Shown here one piece after another: positions 7,500-15,860 of a stretch of DNA of 64,000 nt. Numbering within the stretch: position 1 is the stretch's first letter; each line of letters opens with the position of its first letter. The DNA is from Oscillospiraceae bacterium. Its GTDB lineage: Bacteria; Bacillota; Clostridia; Oscillospirales; Oscillospiraceae. The stretch lies in NCBI GenBank assembly GCA_015068025.1, contig SVLH01000005.1, forward strand, positions 1 to 64,000, written 5' to 3'. Both the position numbers and the translations under genes were made by a program. Below the pieces are notes generated by a model, which did not search any database, was not told the origin of the DNA, and saw only the letters and a list, made by a program, of their open reading frames with translations.

Positions 7500-9725
7500 T
7501 TACAGCTCCAGCAGCCGCCGGGCGATGTCTACGTTTTTCTGCTCCATCTCCTGCAGACGGTTCACCGCAGCCACTTGCTGGGCAGGTCTGGTGGTCTGTG
7601 CCACGGCCTGATCCACCATGGCCAGAAGGTTTTCTTCGGTGAGGGCGTCCAGGTCGGTGAAGTTGTCCTGTCCGATATAGCGCAGAAAGGCGGAAACTTT
7701 GGGGTCGTATACCACACCGGCCAGCGGAATGCCTTGTCCGGCGGCAAAGATCAGCGCATGCAGGCGCATTCCCACGATCACTTCCATGCGGGAGAGGACG
7801 CTGATGATGGTACCGGCACGGCCTGTACCGTTGAGGAAGTAATGCGGAATGTCCAGCCCCTCGGCGGCAAGTTTGGCAGCACGGGGATCCATGTGCTTCT
7901 CCACAGACATGAAGATGGGGGTTAAGCCGTGGGTCTCATAGGCGTATTTTGCGGCGTTGCGGAACAGGTACGCCTTGCTTTCGAAAGAACGCCACTGGCG
8001 CAGAGAGAAGCAGATATACCGCCCGGAAAGGGGGATGCCGGCCTGCAGCATAAGATTTTCCGCACGGCCGCTTTCGTCCTTCTGGAGGGTGAGTGCCGGG
8101 TCGGCTGTCAGCAGGATCTCCGGCGTTGTTACGCCGATGGAGCGCAGTTCTTCCAGAGAGTCCGGTTCACGCAGGGTGATGACATCCACGCTGCGGTTCA
8201 GCACCCGGGCGACCAGTGAGCGGTGGGCCGGCCGTGTGACAGGGCCGATGCCGCAGCCGTACATGAGAACTTTGCAGCCTGCCTTCTTGGCAGAGGCGAT
8301 ATTATGCAGATAGAACCAGAGAGAGCGGCGGGAAGTCACGTCCTGAATGAGGCTGCCGCCGCCGTTGATATAGAGCTTGGAACGGCACATGGCACGGAAC
8401 CAGCGGATGACGTTTGTCCGGGCAATGGCGGGAACACGATAGGTCAGGCGGGTATCCTTGGCGTCTTTGGAAAGGACGGTAAGAGGCATGTCCGGATCGA
8501 TGGAGCGCATTTCCTGTAAAATGGCCTCCAGAATGGCATCGTCACCGGCGTTGCCGCGACCGTAGGCGCCGCAGATCACAACGCCGTCCCGCTTGGTCTT
8601 GGGGCGGCTGTGCCGGCGCAGGATCTCGCCGTAAATGTGCAGCTGGGTATCCACGGTTTTCTGGATGGAGAACTGCGTGGAGGCCTTTTGGTACAAGGCG
8701 TCGCCCAGATGGGTGCGCAGGGCGTCGTCATTGCCGAGCGCGGTCAGGTGCCGTCCCAGCTCCATCCAGTCACCGGGCTGGAACAGATAGCCATTGATGC
8801 CGGAATCAATCAGGTAAGGGATGCCGCCTACGGCGGTGGCCACGGTGGCCAGATGGAACCGTGCGCCCTCCGTCAGGGCGTAGGGGAAGGTCTCGGACAG
8901 GGAGGTGAGGGCGTTGATGTCCAGAGCGGCGTAGAAACGGTCCATGCCGCCGGAGATCCAGCCGGGGAAGGTGACCACCTGTTCCACACCCAGTTCCTTT
9001 GCCAGCGCACCCAGCTTGTCCCGCTCCTCGCCGTCGCCGGCAATGACCAGCCGCAGACGGGGGCAGTTTGCATAGGCGGCGGCAAAACCGCGGATCAGCG
9101 TGGACATGTCCTTCACGGGGTTCAATCTGGCGGCGATGCCAACCACAACAGAGTCCTCATCAACATTGGCGCCCAGACTGCGCAGGTATTCCAGTCGACT
9201 GCTCTGCGGAGGTGCGGGCGTGAAATCGATGCCGTTGTAGATGGCATAGAACCGGTCGGGCGCAAAGCCGCGGCTGATGAGCAGATCCACCATGGCGTCG
9301 GACACGCCGATGCGATAGTCCAGCTGCCGCAGTGCCCAGGCATTGATGCTGCCGAAGGTCAGACGGCTCAAGGGGCGGCCCATATAGTCCAGCCGGTAGT
9401 CGCTGTGCACGGTGGTGATGACCGGAAGACCGGTGGCCTTGCGAAGCAACGCACCCACCATGTTGGCACGGGAGCCGTGGCAGTGGATGAGCTGGTAGCC
9501 GCCGGTTTTGATATAGGCAGTCAGCTGCTTGCAAAGGCGGGGGATGTTATTTCCACCCATGATCTCCGTGGGGATGCCCATGGCGCGGGCCTCCGCGGCA
9601 AAGGGGCCGTCACGAAAGCAGACAAGCTGTGCGGTGATGATGGCATTCAGGTTTTGCAGCAGGCTCAAAACGTGGGTTTTGGCGCCGCCGGAGTCACCGC
9701 CGCTGATAAGATGGATGATTCTCAT
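7500..9725 (-). CDS. csaB: Fusion of GT4 glycosyltransferase and CsaB polysaccharide pyruvyl transferase
   Basis: This 741-residue protein joins two enzymes. Residues about 1-370 are a GT-B fold, family 4 glycosyltransferase: RIIHLISGGDSGGAKTHVLS at the N-terminus, the acceptor-site HCHGSRANMVGALLR, and a C-terminal donor site around PGWISGGMDRFYAALDI...SETFPYALTEGA. Residues about 380-735 are a CsaB-type pyruvyl transferase: GAYGRGNAGDDAILEAIL, YINGGGSLIQDVTS and YGCGIGPV. CsaB adds ketal pyruvate to secondary cell-wall polysaccharide, the anchor for S-layer-homology proteins. The fusion suggests the sugar transfer and pyruvylation act in one assembly. The start is the ATG at 9725 behind GAGGT; a TTG at 9743 is in frame but lacks a ribosome site. 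No membrane segment was seen. Confidence 0.88.
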   Translation of the reverse strand: MRIIHLISGGDSGGAKTHVLSLLQNLNAIITAQLVCFRDGPFAAEARAMGIPTEIMGGNNIPRLCKQLTAYIKTGGYQLIHCHGSRANMVGALLRKATGLPVITTVHSDYRLDYMGRPLSRLTFGSINAWALRQLDYRIGVSDAMVDLLISRGFAPDRFYAIYNGIDFTPAPPQSSRLEYLRSLGANVDEDSVVVGIAARLNPVKDMSTLIRGFAAAYANCPRLRLVIAGDGEERDKLGALAKELGVEQVVTFPGWISGGMDRFYAALDINALTSLSETFPYALTEGARFHLATVATAVGGIPYLIDSGINGYLFQPGDWMELGRHLTALGNDDALRTHLGDALYQKASTQFSIQKTVDTQLHIYGEILRRHSRPKTKRDGVVICGAYGRGNAGDDAILEAILQEMRSIDPDMPLTVLSKDAKDTRLTYRVPAIARTNVIRWFRAMCRSKLYINGGGSLIQDVTSRRSLWFYLHNIASAKKAGCKVLMYGCGIGPVTRPAHRSLVARVLNRSVDVITLREPDSLEELRSIGVTTPEILLTADPALTLQKDESGRAENLMLQAGIPLSGRYICFSLRQWRSFESKAYLFRNAAKYAYETHGLTPIFMSVEKHMDPRAAKLAAEGLDIPHYFLNGTGRAGTIISVLSRMEVIVGMRLHALIFAAGQGIPLAGVVYDPKVSAFLRYIGQDNFTDLDALTEENLLAMVDQAVAQTTRPAQQVAAVNRLQEMEQKNVDIARRLLEL

Positions 9726-9771
9726 AAAAAGACCTCGATTCAAAAAATGGTCTTGTGGATTCTGAAAAAAT

Positions 9772-9800
9772 AGTATACAATATTTCCCGAGCCTTGTCTA
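9772..9800 (-). promoter_or_regulatory. Probable sigma-A promoter for csaB-rimM-trmD
   Basis: On the minus strand TAGACA (9800-9795) and TATACT (9777-9772) are 17 bases apart, about 50 bases upstream of the csaB start. Confidence 0.6.
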
Positions 9801-9842
9801 CATAAGAAAACCGGGCGGATACCGCCTGTTTCGGAGGAGCGT

Positions 9843-10340
9843 ATGGAGAAAAAAGCATGCCGAGTTGGCAAATTCAACGTGGTGGATATCATTGCTGTGA
9901 TTCTGATCCTGCTGGTGGTGGCATTGGCAGGCTGGAAGCTGCTGGGCGATAAGGGGCAGTCGGCGGAAGAAGAATCCGAAGAAGCGGAAATGATGGAACT
10001 CACTTATGTTGTCCTTGCGGAAAAAGTTTCTGTCGATGTGTATGAATCACTGCAGGCATACATCCCGGGCCAGCTCTCTGCCGGCGGAAAAATGGTGGAA
10101 GGGCATGTCACGGAGATGGAAAAGAAACCCTATCTCGTTCTTGGTGCTGACGGCCAGTGGGTGGAGGATCCTGACCATGTAAACCTCTATTTCACGATCG
10201 TCACGGAAACGGAAGTGGAAGAGGTGCAGAGCAACAAGGTCGGCACACAGGAAGTGCGGATCGGTAAGCCTCACATCCTTAAAACGGAGCAGATCGAGTT
10301 CTCCAACACGGTCATCGTGGATGCCAAGTGGGGAGAGTAA
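9843..10340 (+). CDS. DUF4330 domain membrane-anchored protein
   Basis: This 165-residue protein has a short basic N-terminus, a single transmembrane helix (about residues 14-34, FNVVDIIAVILILLVVALAG) and an extracytoplasmic part. The FNVVDI opening followed by a hydrophobic stretch is typical of the DUF4330 family, which has no known function. After an acidic linker (EEESEEAE) there is a beta-rich domain with LTYVVLAEKVSVDVYESL and a C-terminal IEFSNTVIVDAKW. A GGAGGAGCGT site precedes the ATG. It is divergent from csaB and followed by a terminator shared with the convergent hydantoinase gene. Similar proteins are often near cell-surface polysaccharide genes, which fits csaB next door, but this is only context. 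Confidence 0.75.
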   Translation: MEKKACRVGKFNVVDIIAVILILLVVALAGWKLLGDKGQSAEEESEEAEMMELTYVVLAEKVSVDVYESLQAYIPGQLSAGGKMVEGHVTEMEKKPYLVLGADGQWVEDPDHVNLYFTIVTETEVEEVQSNKVGTQEVRIGKPHILKTEQIEFSNTVIVDAKWGE

Positions 10341-10358
10341 TTTCAAAGAGCAGGAAAA

Positions 10359-10387
10359 GTCCGGTGCGCAGGCACCGGACTTTTTTA
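10359..10387. terminator. Bidirectional terminator between the DUF4330 gene and the hydantoinase gene
   Basis: AGTCCGGTGC pairs with GCACCGGACT and is followed by a T6 run on the plus strand; A's lie on the other side. Confidence 0.8.
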
Positions 10388-11764
10388 TTACAGCATACAT
10401 TTTCCCCGGGTGAGATATTTTCCCTGCGGCACGCTCTCCAGAACGTAGCCATTCTCAACCGCTTTGCGGCCGCGCAGCCAGACCTCCCGGATACCGCCGA
10501 AGGTGACAAAGCCCTCGTAGGGATTGTAATCCACATTGGCCGCGCAGTCCTCGGCCCGGATGACGTGGCTGGCATTGGGGTCGTAGATCACGATGTCCGC
10601 GTCGCTGCCCGGACGCAAAGTGCCCTTGCGGGGGAACAGGCCGTACAGCTTTGCGGGATTTTCGCTCAAGGTGCGGCACATCACATCCAGGCCGATCTTC
10701 TTCTGCGCCACACCGGCGGAGTAGATCAGCTCGCCCCGGGTCTCCACACCGGGCAGTCCTCCGGGAATGGCGGTAAAGTCGCCCCGGCCGGCGTCTTTTT
10801 GCGCCAGCGTGAAGGAGCAGTGATCGGTGGAAATGGTTTGGATCCTGCCCCGGCGCAGACCCTTCCATAGTGCGTCCTGATGCGCTTTTTCCCGGATGGG
10901 AGGAGCGCAGACATAGCGTGCGGCGGAGGAATAGTCCTCGTTGAAATAGACGCTCTCATCCAGAATCAGGTACTGGGGGCAGGTTTCCACATAGACGGTC
11001 TGTCCCCGCTTGCGGGCGCGCTCTACCTCCAGCAGCGCTTCTGCATTGGTCAGATGGACGATGACCACCGGGGCGTCTGCGGTCTGGGCGATGCGCAGCA
11101 GACGGGAAACGGCCTCGGCTTCCAGATGGGGCGGACGGGTCAGGGGATGGGAGGAGGGCGCCATCTCTCCGGCGGCCTTGCGCTCTGCGATCATGCCGTC
11201 GATGACGCCGGCGTTTTCGCAGTGGACGCCGCAGATGCCGCCAAGGGATTTCAGTTCCTTCAGCGCCCAGTACATATCCCGGTCACCCACCATCATGGCG
11301 GGATAGGTCATATACATCTTGAACGAGGAAACGCCCTGTGCAAACATGGCTTTCAGCTCCGCCCGGATGGACTCGTTCCAGTCGTCGATGGTCATGTGGA
11401 AGCCGTAGTCGCAAAACGTTTTTCCGGCGGCTTTTTGATGCCAGAGATCCAGACCGCGCTGCAGGCTCTCGCCCTTATTGGGGCAGGCAAAGTCGATGAC
11501 AGTGGTGGTTCCGCCACGGAGGGCGGCACGGCTGCCGGTATAGAAATCGTCTGCGGTGGTGGTGTTGCACACATCCAGATCAAAATGGGTGTGGGCGTCG
11601 ATAAAGCCGGGGAAGAGCAGGCATCCCTCCACATCCACGATGTGGTCTGCTCTTGCACGCAGGTTTTTTCCCACTTTGACCACTTTTTCGTTTTCGATCA
11701 GAAGATCGGCCCGTTTTGCACCGTTGCCGGAAATCACGCAGCCGCCCTTGAACAGAGTACGCAT
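10388..11764 (-). CDS. hydA: D-hydantoinase / dihydropyrimidinase family amidohydrolase
   Basis: This 458-residue metal-dependent amidohydrolase opens cyclic amides (hydantoins, dihydropyrimidines). The binuclear site is visible: the HxH pair His58/His60 in DAHTHFD, the carbamylated Lys149 in SSFKMYMTYP, histidines in GVHCENAG and VHLTNAEALLE, and the catalytic Asp in STDHCSF. The start is the ATG at 11764 with GGGAGGGA seven bases before; a TTG two codons upstream is too close to that site. An extended -10 element (TGATATACT, 11804-11811) lies upstream. The family includes the YgeZ/HyuA enzymes found with selenium-dependent molybdenum hydroxylases and purine catabolism, and this window also has such hydroxylases near 50 kb. 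The substrate is not known; allantoin or 5-substituted hydantoins are alternatives. Confidence 0.88.
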   Translation of the reverse strand: MRTLFKGGCVISGNGAKRADLLIENEKVVKVGKNLRARADHIVDVEGCLLFPGFIDAHTHFDLDVCNTTTADDFYTGSRAALRGGTTTVIDFACPNKGESLQRGLDLWHQKAAGKTFCDYGFHMTIDDWNESIRAELKAMFAQGVSSFKMYMTYPAMMVGDRDMYWALKELKSLGGICGVHCENAGVIDGMIAERKAAGEMAPSSHPLTRPPHLEAEAVSRLLRIAQTADAPVVIVHLTNAEALLEVERARKRGQTVYVETCPQYLILDESVYFNEDYSSAARYVCAPPIREKAHQDALWKGLRRGRIQTISTDHCSFTLAQKDAGRGDFTAIPGGLPGVETRGELIYSAGVAQKKIGLDVMCRTLSENPAKLYGLFPRKGTLRPGSDADIVIYDPNASHVIRAEDCAANVDYNPYEGFVTFGGIREVWLRGRKAVENGYVLESVPQGKYLTRGKCML

Positions 11765-11834
11765 GGACAATCCCTCCCCGTTTTTTTAATAGGGTATGCA
11801 AACAGTATATCACAAATCGCCGGGAGATTCCACA

Positions 11835-11855
11835 GAAAAGGCGCACGGCTGCGCC
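11835..11855 (-). terminator. Terminator after proC
   Basis: On the minus strand GGCGCA-GCCG-TGCGCC is followed by TTTT, just downstream of the proC stop. A second GC-rich palindrome (GGCTGCG/CGCAGCC, 11847-11870) overlaps it. Confidence 0.55.
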
Positions 11856-11877
11856 CCTTTGGACGCAGCCGCAGCAT

Positions 11878-12678
11878 TTATTTCATCTTGGCGCTCTGCT
11901 CAAAGGCCGCAATCACGGCATTCATCACCGCTGCACGGAATCCGCCTTCTTCCAGTTTGCGAATGCCCTGAATGGTGGCGCCACCGGGGGAGCAGACCTC
12001 GTCTTTCAGCACGCCGGGATGCTTGCCGGTTTCCAGCATCAGCTTGCCGGTGCCGATGAGCATCTGGGCGGCACATTCCAGCGCCATAGGGCGGGAGAGC
12101 CCGCAGGCAACGCCGCCGTCGGCAACAGCCTCAATAAACAGGTCGGCAAAGGCGGTGCCGCAGCCTGCCACGGCGCTGCCGGCATCCATCAGGTGGTCGG
12201 ACAGGGGCAGCAGACGGCCTGCGCCTGCCATGGCGTCCAGAAATGCCTTTTCCTCTGCCTTGGTTACTTCATCGCTGCATACATAGAAGATCACACCCTC
12301 GCCCACAGCGGAGGGGGTGTTGGGCATAATGCGGATGATGGGGAAGCCGGCGGCTCCGCGCTCACGCAGATCGTCCACCGTCAATGCGGCGGCCATGCTG
12401 ACGAGAATGAAGCGGCCGCTTCTCTCTTCCAGCATGGGGCGGATGTCCGAGAGCAGATCGGCCATATACTGGGGTTTCACGCCGAGGAAGATAAAGTCTG
12501 CGTGCTGGGCGATGGCGTCATTGTCCGTCACACGGCAGTCCAGTTCCTCTGCCAGAAGTCTCGCCTTTTCCGGCGTCCGGTTGGCAAGAAACACCTGATC
12601 GCTGGGAATACGCTTGCACACGGCACGAACCAGCGCACCGCCCATATTTCCGGTACCGATAAAACCAAAGGTAGCCAT
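11878..12678 (-). CDS. proC: Pyrroline-5-carboxylate reductase ProC
   Basis: This 266-residue enzyme reduces 1-pyrroline-5-carboxylate to L-proline with NAD(P)H, the last step of proline synthesis. The Rossmann motif GFIGTGNMGGALVRA is at the N-terminus. Middle-domain motifs include FLGVKPQYMADLL and IRIMPNTPSAVGEG, and the C-terminal dimer domain has the signature GCGTAFADLFIEA and SPGGATIQGIRKLEEGGFR. The start is the ATG at 12678 behind GGAGAA; an upstream in-frame TTG overlaps that site and is rejected. It is the last gene of a proB-proA-proC set and lies 33 bases after proA. Confidence 0.95.
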   Translation of the reverse strand: MATFGFIGTGNMGGALVRAVCKRIPSDQVFLANRTPEKARLLAEELDCRVTDNDAIAQHADFIFLGVKPQYMADLLSDIRPMLEERSGRFILVSMAAALTVDDLRERGAAGFPIIRIMPNTPSAVGEGVIFYVCSDEVTKAEEKAFLDAMAGAGRLLPLSDHLMDAGSAVAGCGTAFADLFIEAVADGGVACGLSRPMALECAAQMLIGTGKLMLETGKHPGVLKDEVCSPGGATIQGIRKLEEGGFRAAVMNAVIAAFEQSAKMK

Positions 12679-12711
12679 GTTCGATTTCTCCAATCTTTAT
12701 CAAATGGCGGG

Positions 12712-13959
12712 TCAGCGGATCTGCCCGTCGCCGTAGATCACATATTTGCAGGAGGTCAGTTCTTCCAGACCCATGGGGCCTCTTGCGTGCATTTTCTGGG
12801 TGGAGATGCCGATCTCCGCGCCCAGACCGAATTCGCCGCCGTCGGTGAAGCGGGTGGAAGCGTTGACATACACCGCCGCTGCGTCCACTTCGTTGAGGAA
12901 GCGCTGTGCCTTGAAGTAATTTTTCGTCAGAATGCTCTCGGAATGCCGGGTGCTGTGGGCATTGATGAAGCCGATGGCCTCGTCCAGACTGCCCACGGTG
13001 CGGACGGCCAGAATGTAGTCGTCATACTCCGCATCCCAGTCGCTCTCTGCGGCTGGAATACCTCTGGAGCCAATGGTGTCAAGTGCTTCTCCGTCACACC
13101 GAAGCTCCACCTTGTGCGCGTCCAGAAGGGGGAGCGCCTTCTCCCAGAAAGCCTTTGCAATGTCCCGATGCACCAGCACACACTCCACGGCGTTGCACAC
13201 GGAGGGACGGGAGCACTTGGCATTGTGCAGAATTTTTGCCGCCATGTCCAGATCGGCTTCATCGTCCACATAGATGTGGCAAACGCCCTCGCCGGTGCGG
13301 ATCACCGGTACGCTGGCTTCCTTTGCCACGGCACGGATCAGCCCGGCGCCGCCCCGGGGAATAAGGACATCCACATAGCCGTCCAGATGCATCAGCTCGT
13401 TGGCGGTCTCGTGGCTGGTGTCCTGCACCAGCGAAATGCAGTCGGCAGGGAGACCCACGGATTCCAGCGCAGAGCGCATCAGTTCGGTCACGCAGCGGTT
13501 GGAGCGGATGGCCTCTTTTCCGCCTCGCAGAATGCAGACGTTGCCGGACTTCAGGCACAGGGCGGCGGCGTCCACCGTGACATTGGGCCGCGCCTCGAAG
13601 ATGATGGCGATGACGCCCAGAGGTACGCGTCTGCGCCCGATGATCAGCCCGTTGGGACGGGTCTCCATTTTTGTGACCTGACCGATGGGGTCGGGGAGAG
13701 CGGCTACCTGCCGCACGCCGTCCACGATACCTGCGATCCGCTCCGGAGTCAGGGTCAGGCGATCCAGCATAGCCGAACGCATCCCCGCCTCCTTTGCGGC
13801 GGCTACATCCAGGGCGTTGGCAGCGAGCCACTCGTCCTGCCGGGCAGTCAGGATGTTTGCAATGGCTTCCAGAGCCTCGTTCTTTTTTGCTGTGCCGGTG
13901 GCGGCAAGTATATAGGTGGCGGCCTTTGCGGCCTTGCCCTGCTGCTGTAATGCGGTCAT
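12712..13959 (-). CDS. proA: Gamma-glutamyl phosphate reductase ProA
   Basis: This 415-residue member of the aldehyde dehydrogenase superfamily reduces gamma-glutamyl phosphate to glutamate-5-semialdehyde with NADPH. The family signature around VDVLIPRGGAGLIRAV and the catalytic cysteine segment (SRPSVCNAVECVLVH) are present. So is the C-terminal STRFTDGGEFGLGAEIGIST that ends in MGLEELTSCKYVIYGDGQIR. The start is ATG 13959 with AAGGAGG six bases upstream; the frame is open for 41 more codons but they do not resemble ProA and have no ribosome site. It begins 10 bases after proB, so both enzymes, whose intermediate is labile, are made together. Confidence 0.95.
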   Translation of the reverse strand: MTALQQQGKAAKAATYILAATGTAKKNEALEAIANILTARQDEWLAANALDVAAAKEAGMRSAMLDRLTLTPERIAGIVDGVRQVAALPDPIGQVTKMETRPNGLIIGRRRVPLGVIAIIFEARPNVTVDAAALCLKSGNVCILRGGKEAIRSNRCVTELMRSALESVGLPADCISLVQDTSHETANELMHLDGYVDVLIPRGGAGLIRAVAKEASVPVIRTGEGVCHIYVDDEADLDMAAKILHNAKCSRPSVCNAVECVLVHRDIAKAFWEKALPLLDAHKVELRCDGEALDTIGSRGIPAAESDWDAEYDDYILAVRTVGSLDEAIGFINAHSTRHSESILTKNYFKAQRFLNEVDAAAVYVNASTRFTDGGEFGLGAEIGISTQKMHARGPMGLEELTSCKYVIYGDGQIR

Positions 13960-13969
13960 TGGGTCCTCC

Positions 13970-14770
13970 TTATCTGCACGCGATGAATCGGGTGCCAATG
14001 TCTTTGTTTTCCACGATGCCGTAGAGATCGTCCATCCGTGCGCCGTTGGTAATGACCATGTCGCAGCCTGCGGCCATGGCAATGCGGGCGGCGGAAAGCT
14101 TGGTGGCCATGCCGCCGGTGCCGCGCCAGCTGCCGGCGCCGCCGGCCATTTCCAGCACTTGCGGCGTCAGCTCCCGCACCTGATGGAGCAGTTTGGCCTC
14201 CGGGTGGGTCTTGGGGTCTGCGTCATACAGACCGTCGATGTCGGAGAGCAGAACCAGAAGATCCGCACCGCACAGCTCGGCTACGATGGCAGAGAGCGTA
14301 TCGTTGTCGCCAAGGATCTTGTGGTGTCCCGTTTCGATTTCGGCGGAGGAAACAGAGTCGTTTTCGTTGACAACGGGGATGATGCCCATTTCCAGCAGGG
14401 CAGAGAAGGTGCTGCGCAGATGCGCGGCGCGGTCTTCCTCGTCCACATCGTCACCGGTGAGCAGAATCTGCGCCACGGAGCGGTTATATTCGGAAAACAG
14501 CTTGTCGTAAATGTGCATCATCTGGCACTGGCCCACGGCGGCGGCGGCCTGCTTCATGCGCAGCTCCTTCGGCCGCTCCGGCAGTCCCATTTTTGCCGTT
14601 CCCACGGCGATGGCACCGGAGGAGACCAGAATGATCTCGTGTCCCATACCGCTGAGGTCGGCGAGGGTGCGGACCAGCTGCTCCATGCTCCGCAGATCCA
14701 GAGCGCCGGATTCGTGAGTGAGGGTGGAGGTGCCGACTTTTACCACGATGCGCTGTTTTCTCTGTTCCAT
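13970..14770 (-). CDS. proB: Glutamate 5-kinase ProB, short form without PUA domain
   Basis: This 266-residue amino-acid kinase phosphorylates glutamate to gamma-glutamyl phosphate, the first step of proline synthesis. Motifs are KVGTSTLTHESG near the N-terminus, LVSSGAIAVGTAKMGL, VNENDSVSSAEIE, DNDTLSAIVAELCGADLLVLLSDIDGLY and the C-terminal GTGGMATKLSAARIA. The protein stops there, so the RNA-binding-like PUA domain of the longer (about 370-residue) enzymes is absent; short forms are known in several Firmicutes. The start ATG 14770 has AAGGAGAA upstream. A TAAAAT element near 14809 could be its -10 box. Proline feedback inhibition, which acts on the kinase domain, is likely but not shown. 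Confidence 0.93.
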   Translation of the reverse strand: MEQRKQRIVVKVGTSTLTHESGALDLRSMEQLVRTLADLSGMGHEIILVSSGAIAVGTAKMGLPERPKELRMKQAAAAVGQCQMMHIYDKLFSEYNRSVAQILLTGDDVDEEDRAAHLRSTFSALLEMGIIPVVNENDSVSSAEIETGHHKILGDNDTLSAIVAELCGADLLVLLSDIDGLYDADPKTHPEAKLLHQVRELTPQVLEMAGGAGSWRGTGGMATKLSAARIAMAAGCDMVITNGARMDDLYGIVENKDIGTRFIACR

Positions 14771-14897
14771 AAGGCGTTCTCCTTGCTGTGTGATGGAATG
14801 ATGAATCATTTTACCACAACCTGCCGAAAAAAGAAAGCCGCAAACGTGCGTAGATTTCATAAAAATGGAGATGCTACCTGGGAAAGAGAGGGATATG

Positions 14898-15617
14898 ATG
14901 ACGGAAAATACAAAACCTACGGAATCTGCGGAGGCTGAGGAAAACGGCGGCGAGACCACGCAGTCCATTCTGGATTTCGGTTCTGCGCTGACCCGCACGC
15001 CTCACGGCTCGATTTACTGCCTGACCATCATCGGGCAGATCGAGGGACATACAGCGGCGGGAAATACCGCAAAAACCACGAAATACGAGCATGTTCTGCC
15101 GTTGCTTGTCAAGCTGGAGGAGAGCGACGAGGTGGACGGCGTCCTGTTCCTGCTGAACACCGTAGGCGGTGATGTGGAGGCGGGACTGGCCATTGCAGAA
15201 CTGATCGCAGGGATGACAAAGCCCACGGTGTCCATCGTGCTGGGCGGCAGCCATTCCATCGGCGTGCCGTTGGCGGTGGCGGCGAAGCGCAGCTTTGCCG
15301 TACCCTCCGCCGCCATGACCATCCACCCTGTGCGTACCAGCGGCACTGTGATCGCCGCTCCCCAGACCTACCATTACTTCCAGCGGCTTCAGGAGCGGAT
15401 CGTGAGTTTTGTGTCAGCCCACAGCCGCATCGCTCCAAAACGCTTCGAGGAACTGATGCTGAAAAAAGAGGACATGGCTGCCGATGTGGGCAGCGTTCTC
15501 TACGGCGAGGAAGCGGTACGGGAGGGCATCATCGACGCCGTGGGCGGACTGTCCGACGGCCTTTCCGCCCTGTATGAGATGATCGCGGCGCAGAAGGACA
15601 AACCGGCGGCGCATTGA
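14898..15617 (+). CDS. ClpP-fold serine protease, TepA-like
   Basis: This protein of about 239 residues has the ClpP/crotonase fold seen in translocation-enhancing protein TepA of Bacillus. The first 35 residues are acidic and probably disordered. The core has LFLLNTVGGDVEAGLAIAEL, the nucleophile segment LGGSHSIGVPLAVAAK (catalytic Ser likely the second) and the His of MTIHPVR; the C-terminal part holds GEEAVREGIIDAVGG. The catalytic residues thus appear retained. TepA was linked to protein export and to spore-protein degradation in Bacillus; the role here is unproven. Two ATGs sit side by side (14895 and 14898) behind GAGAGGG; the second has the better spacing. An in-frame ATG at 14865 lacks a ribosome site. 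The gene is divergent from proB. Confidence 0.8.
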   Translation: MTENTKPTESAEAEENGGETTQSILDFGSALTRTPHGSIYCLTIIGQIEGHTAAGNTAKTTKYEHVLPLLVKLEESDEVDGVLFLLNTVGGDVEAGLAIAELIAGMTKPTVSIVLGGSHSIGVPLAVAAKRSFAVPSAAMTIHPVRTSGTVIAAPQTYHYFQRLQERIVSFVSAHSRIAPKRFEELMLKKEDMAADVGSVLYGEEAVREGIIDAVGGLSDGLSALYEMIAAQKDKPAAH

Positions 15618-15620
15618 AAA

Positions 15621-15650
15621 AAAGACCGGGGACAGTTGTCCCCGGTCTTG
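15621..15650. terminator. Terminator between the TepA-like gene and the tusA-like gene
   Basis: AGACCGGGGAC pairs with GTCCCCGGTCT; A7 lies before it, serving as a T run for the minus-strand genes, and a weak T stretch follows on the plus strand. Confidence 0.7.
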
Positions 15651-15653
15651 CGT

Positions 15654-15857
15654 TTACTTTTTCAGCGTGAGGGTAAATTCACCGTCTGCTTCTGCCACAG
15701 AAACCTGATAGCCGCTGTGATTGGCCAGGCGGGTGATGTTTTCCACGGCCACTCTGGCGTCCGCCAGAACTTCCAGTTGGGCGGGAGCGTCTTTCTTGAT
15801 GGCTTTCTGTACCATGATGACAGGCATGGGGCAGGAGAGACCTCTGGTATCGATCAT
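15654..15857 (-). CDS. TusA/YedF-like sulfur (selenium) carrier protein
   Basis: This 67-residue protein is a single TusA/SirA domain: MIDTRGLSCPMPVIMVQKAI contains the family CPxP motif with Cys9 as the carrier thiol. In many bacteria such a domain, alone or as the N-terminal half of YedF, is encoded beside the YedE transporter and is tied to selenium or sulfur traffic. Here it begins three bases after yedE ends and has AAGGAG upstream. The second, DsrE-like half of full-length YedF is absent. It could pass selenide or persulfide sulfur; the sequence cannot separate the two. Confidence 0.82.
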   Translation of the reverse strand: MIDTRGLSCPMPVIMVQKAIKKDAPAQLEVLADARVAVENITRLANHSGYQVSVAEADGEFTLTLKK

Positions 15858-15860
15858 AAT

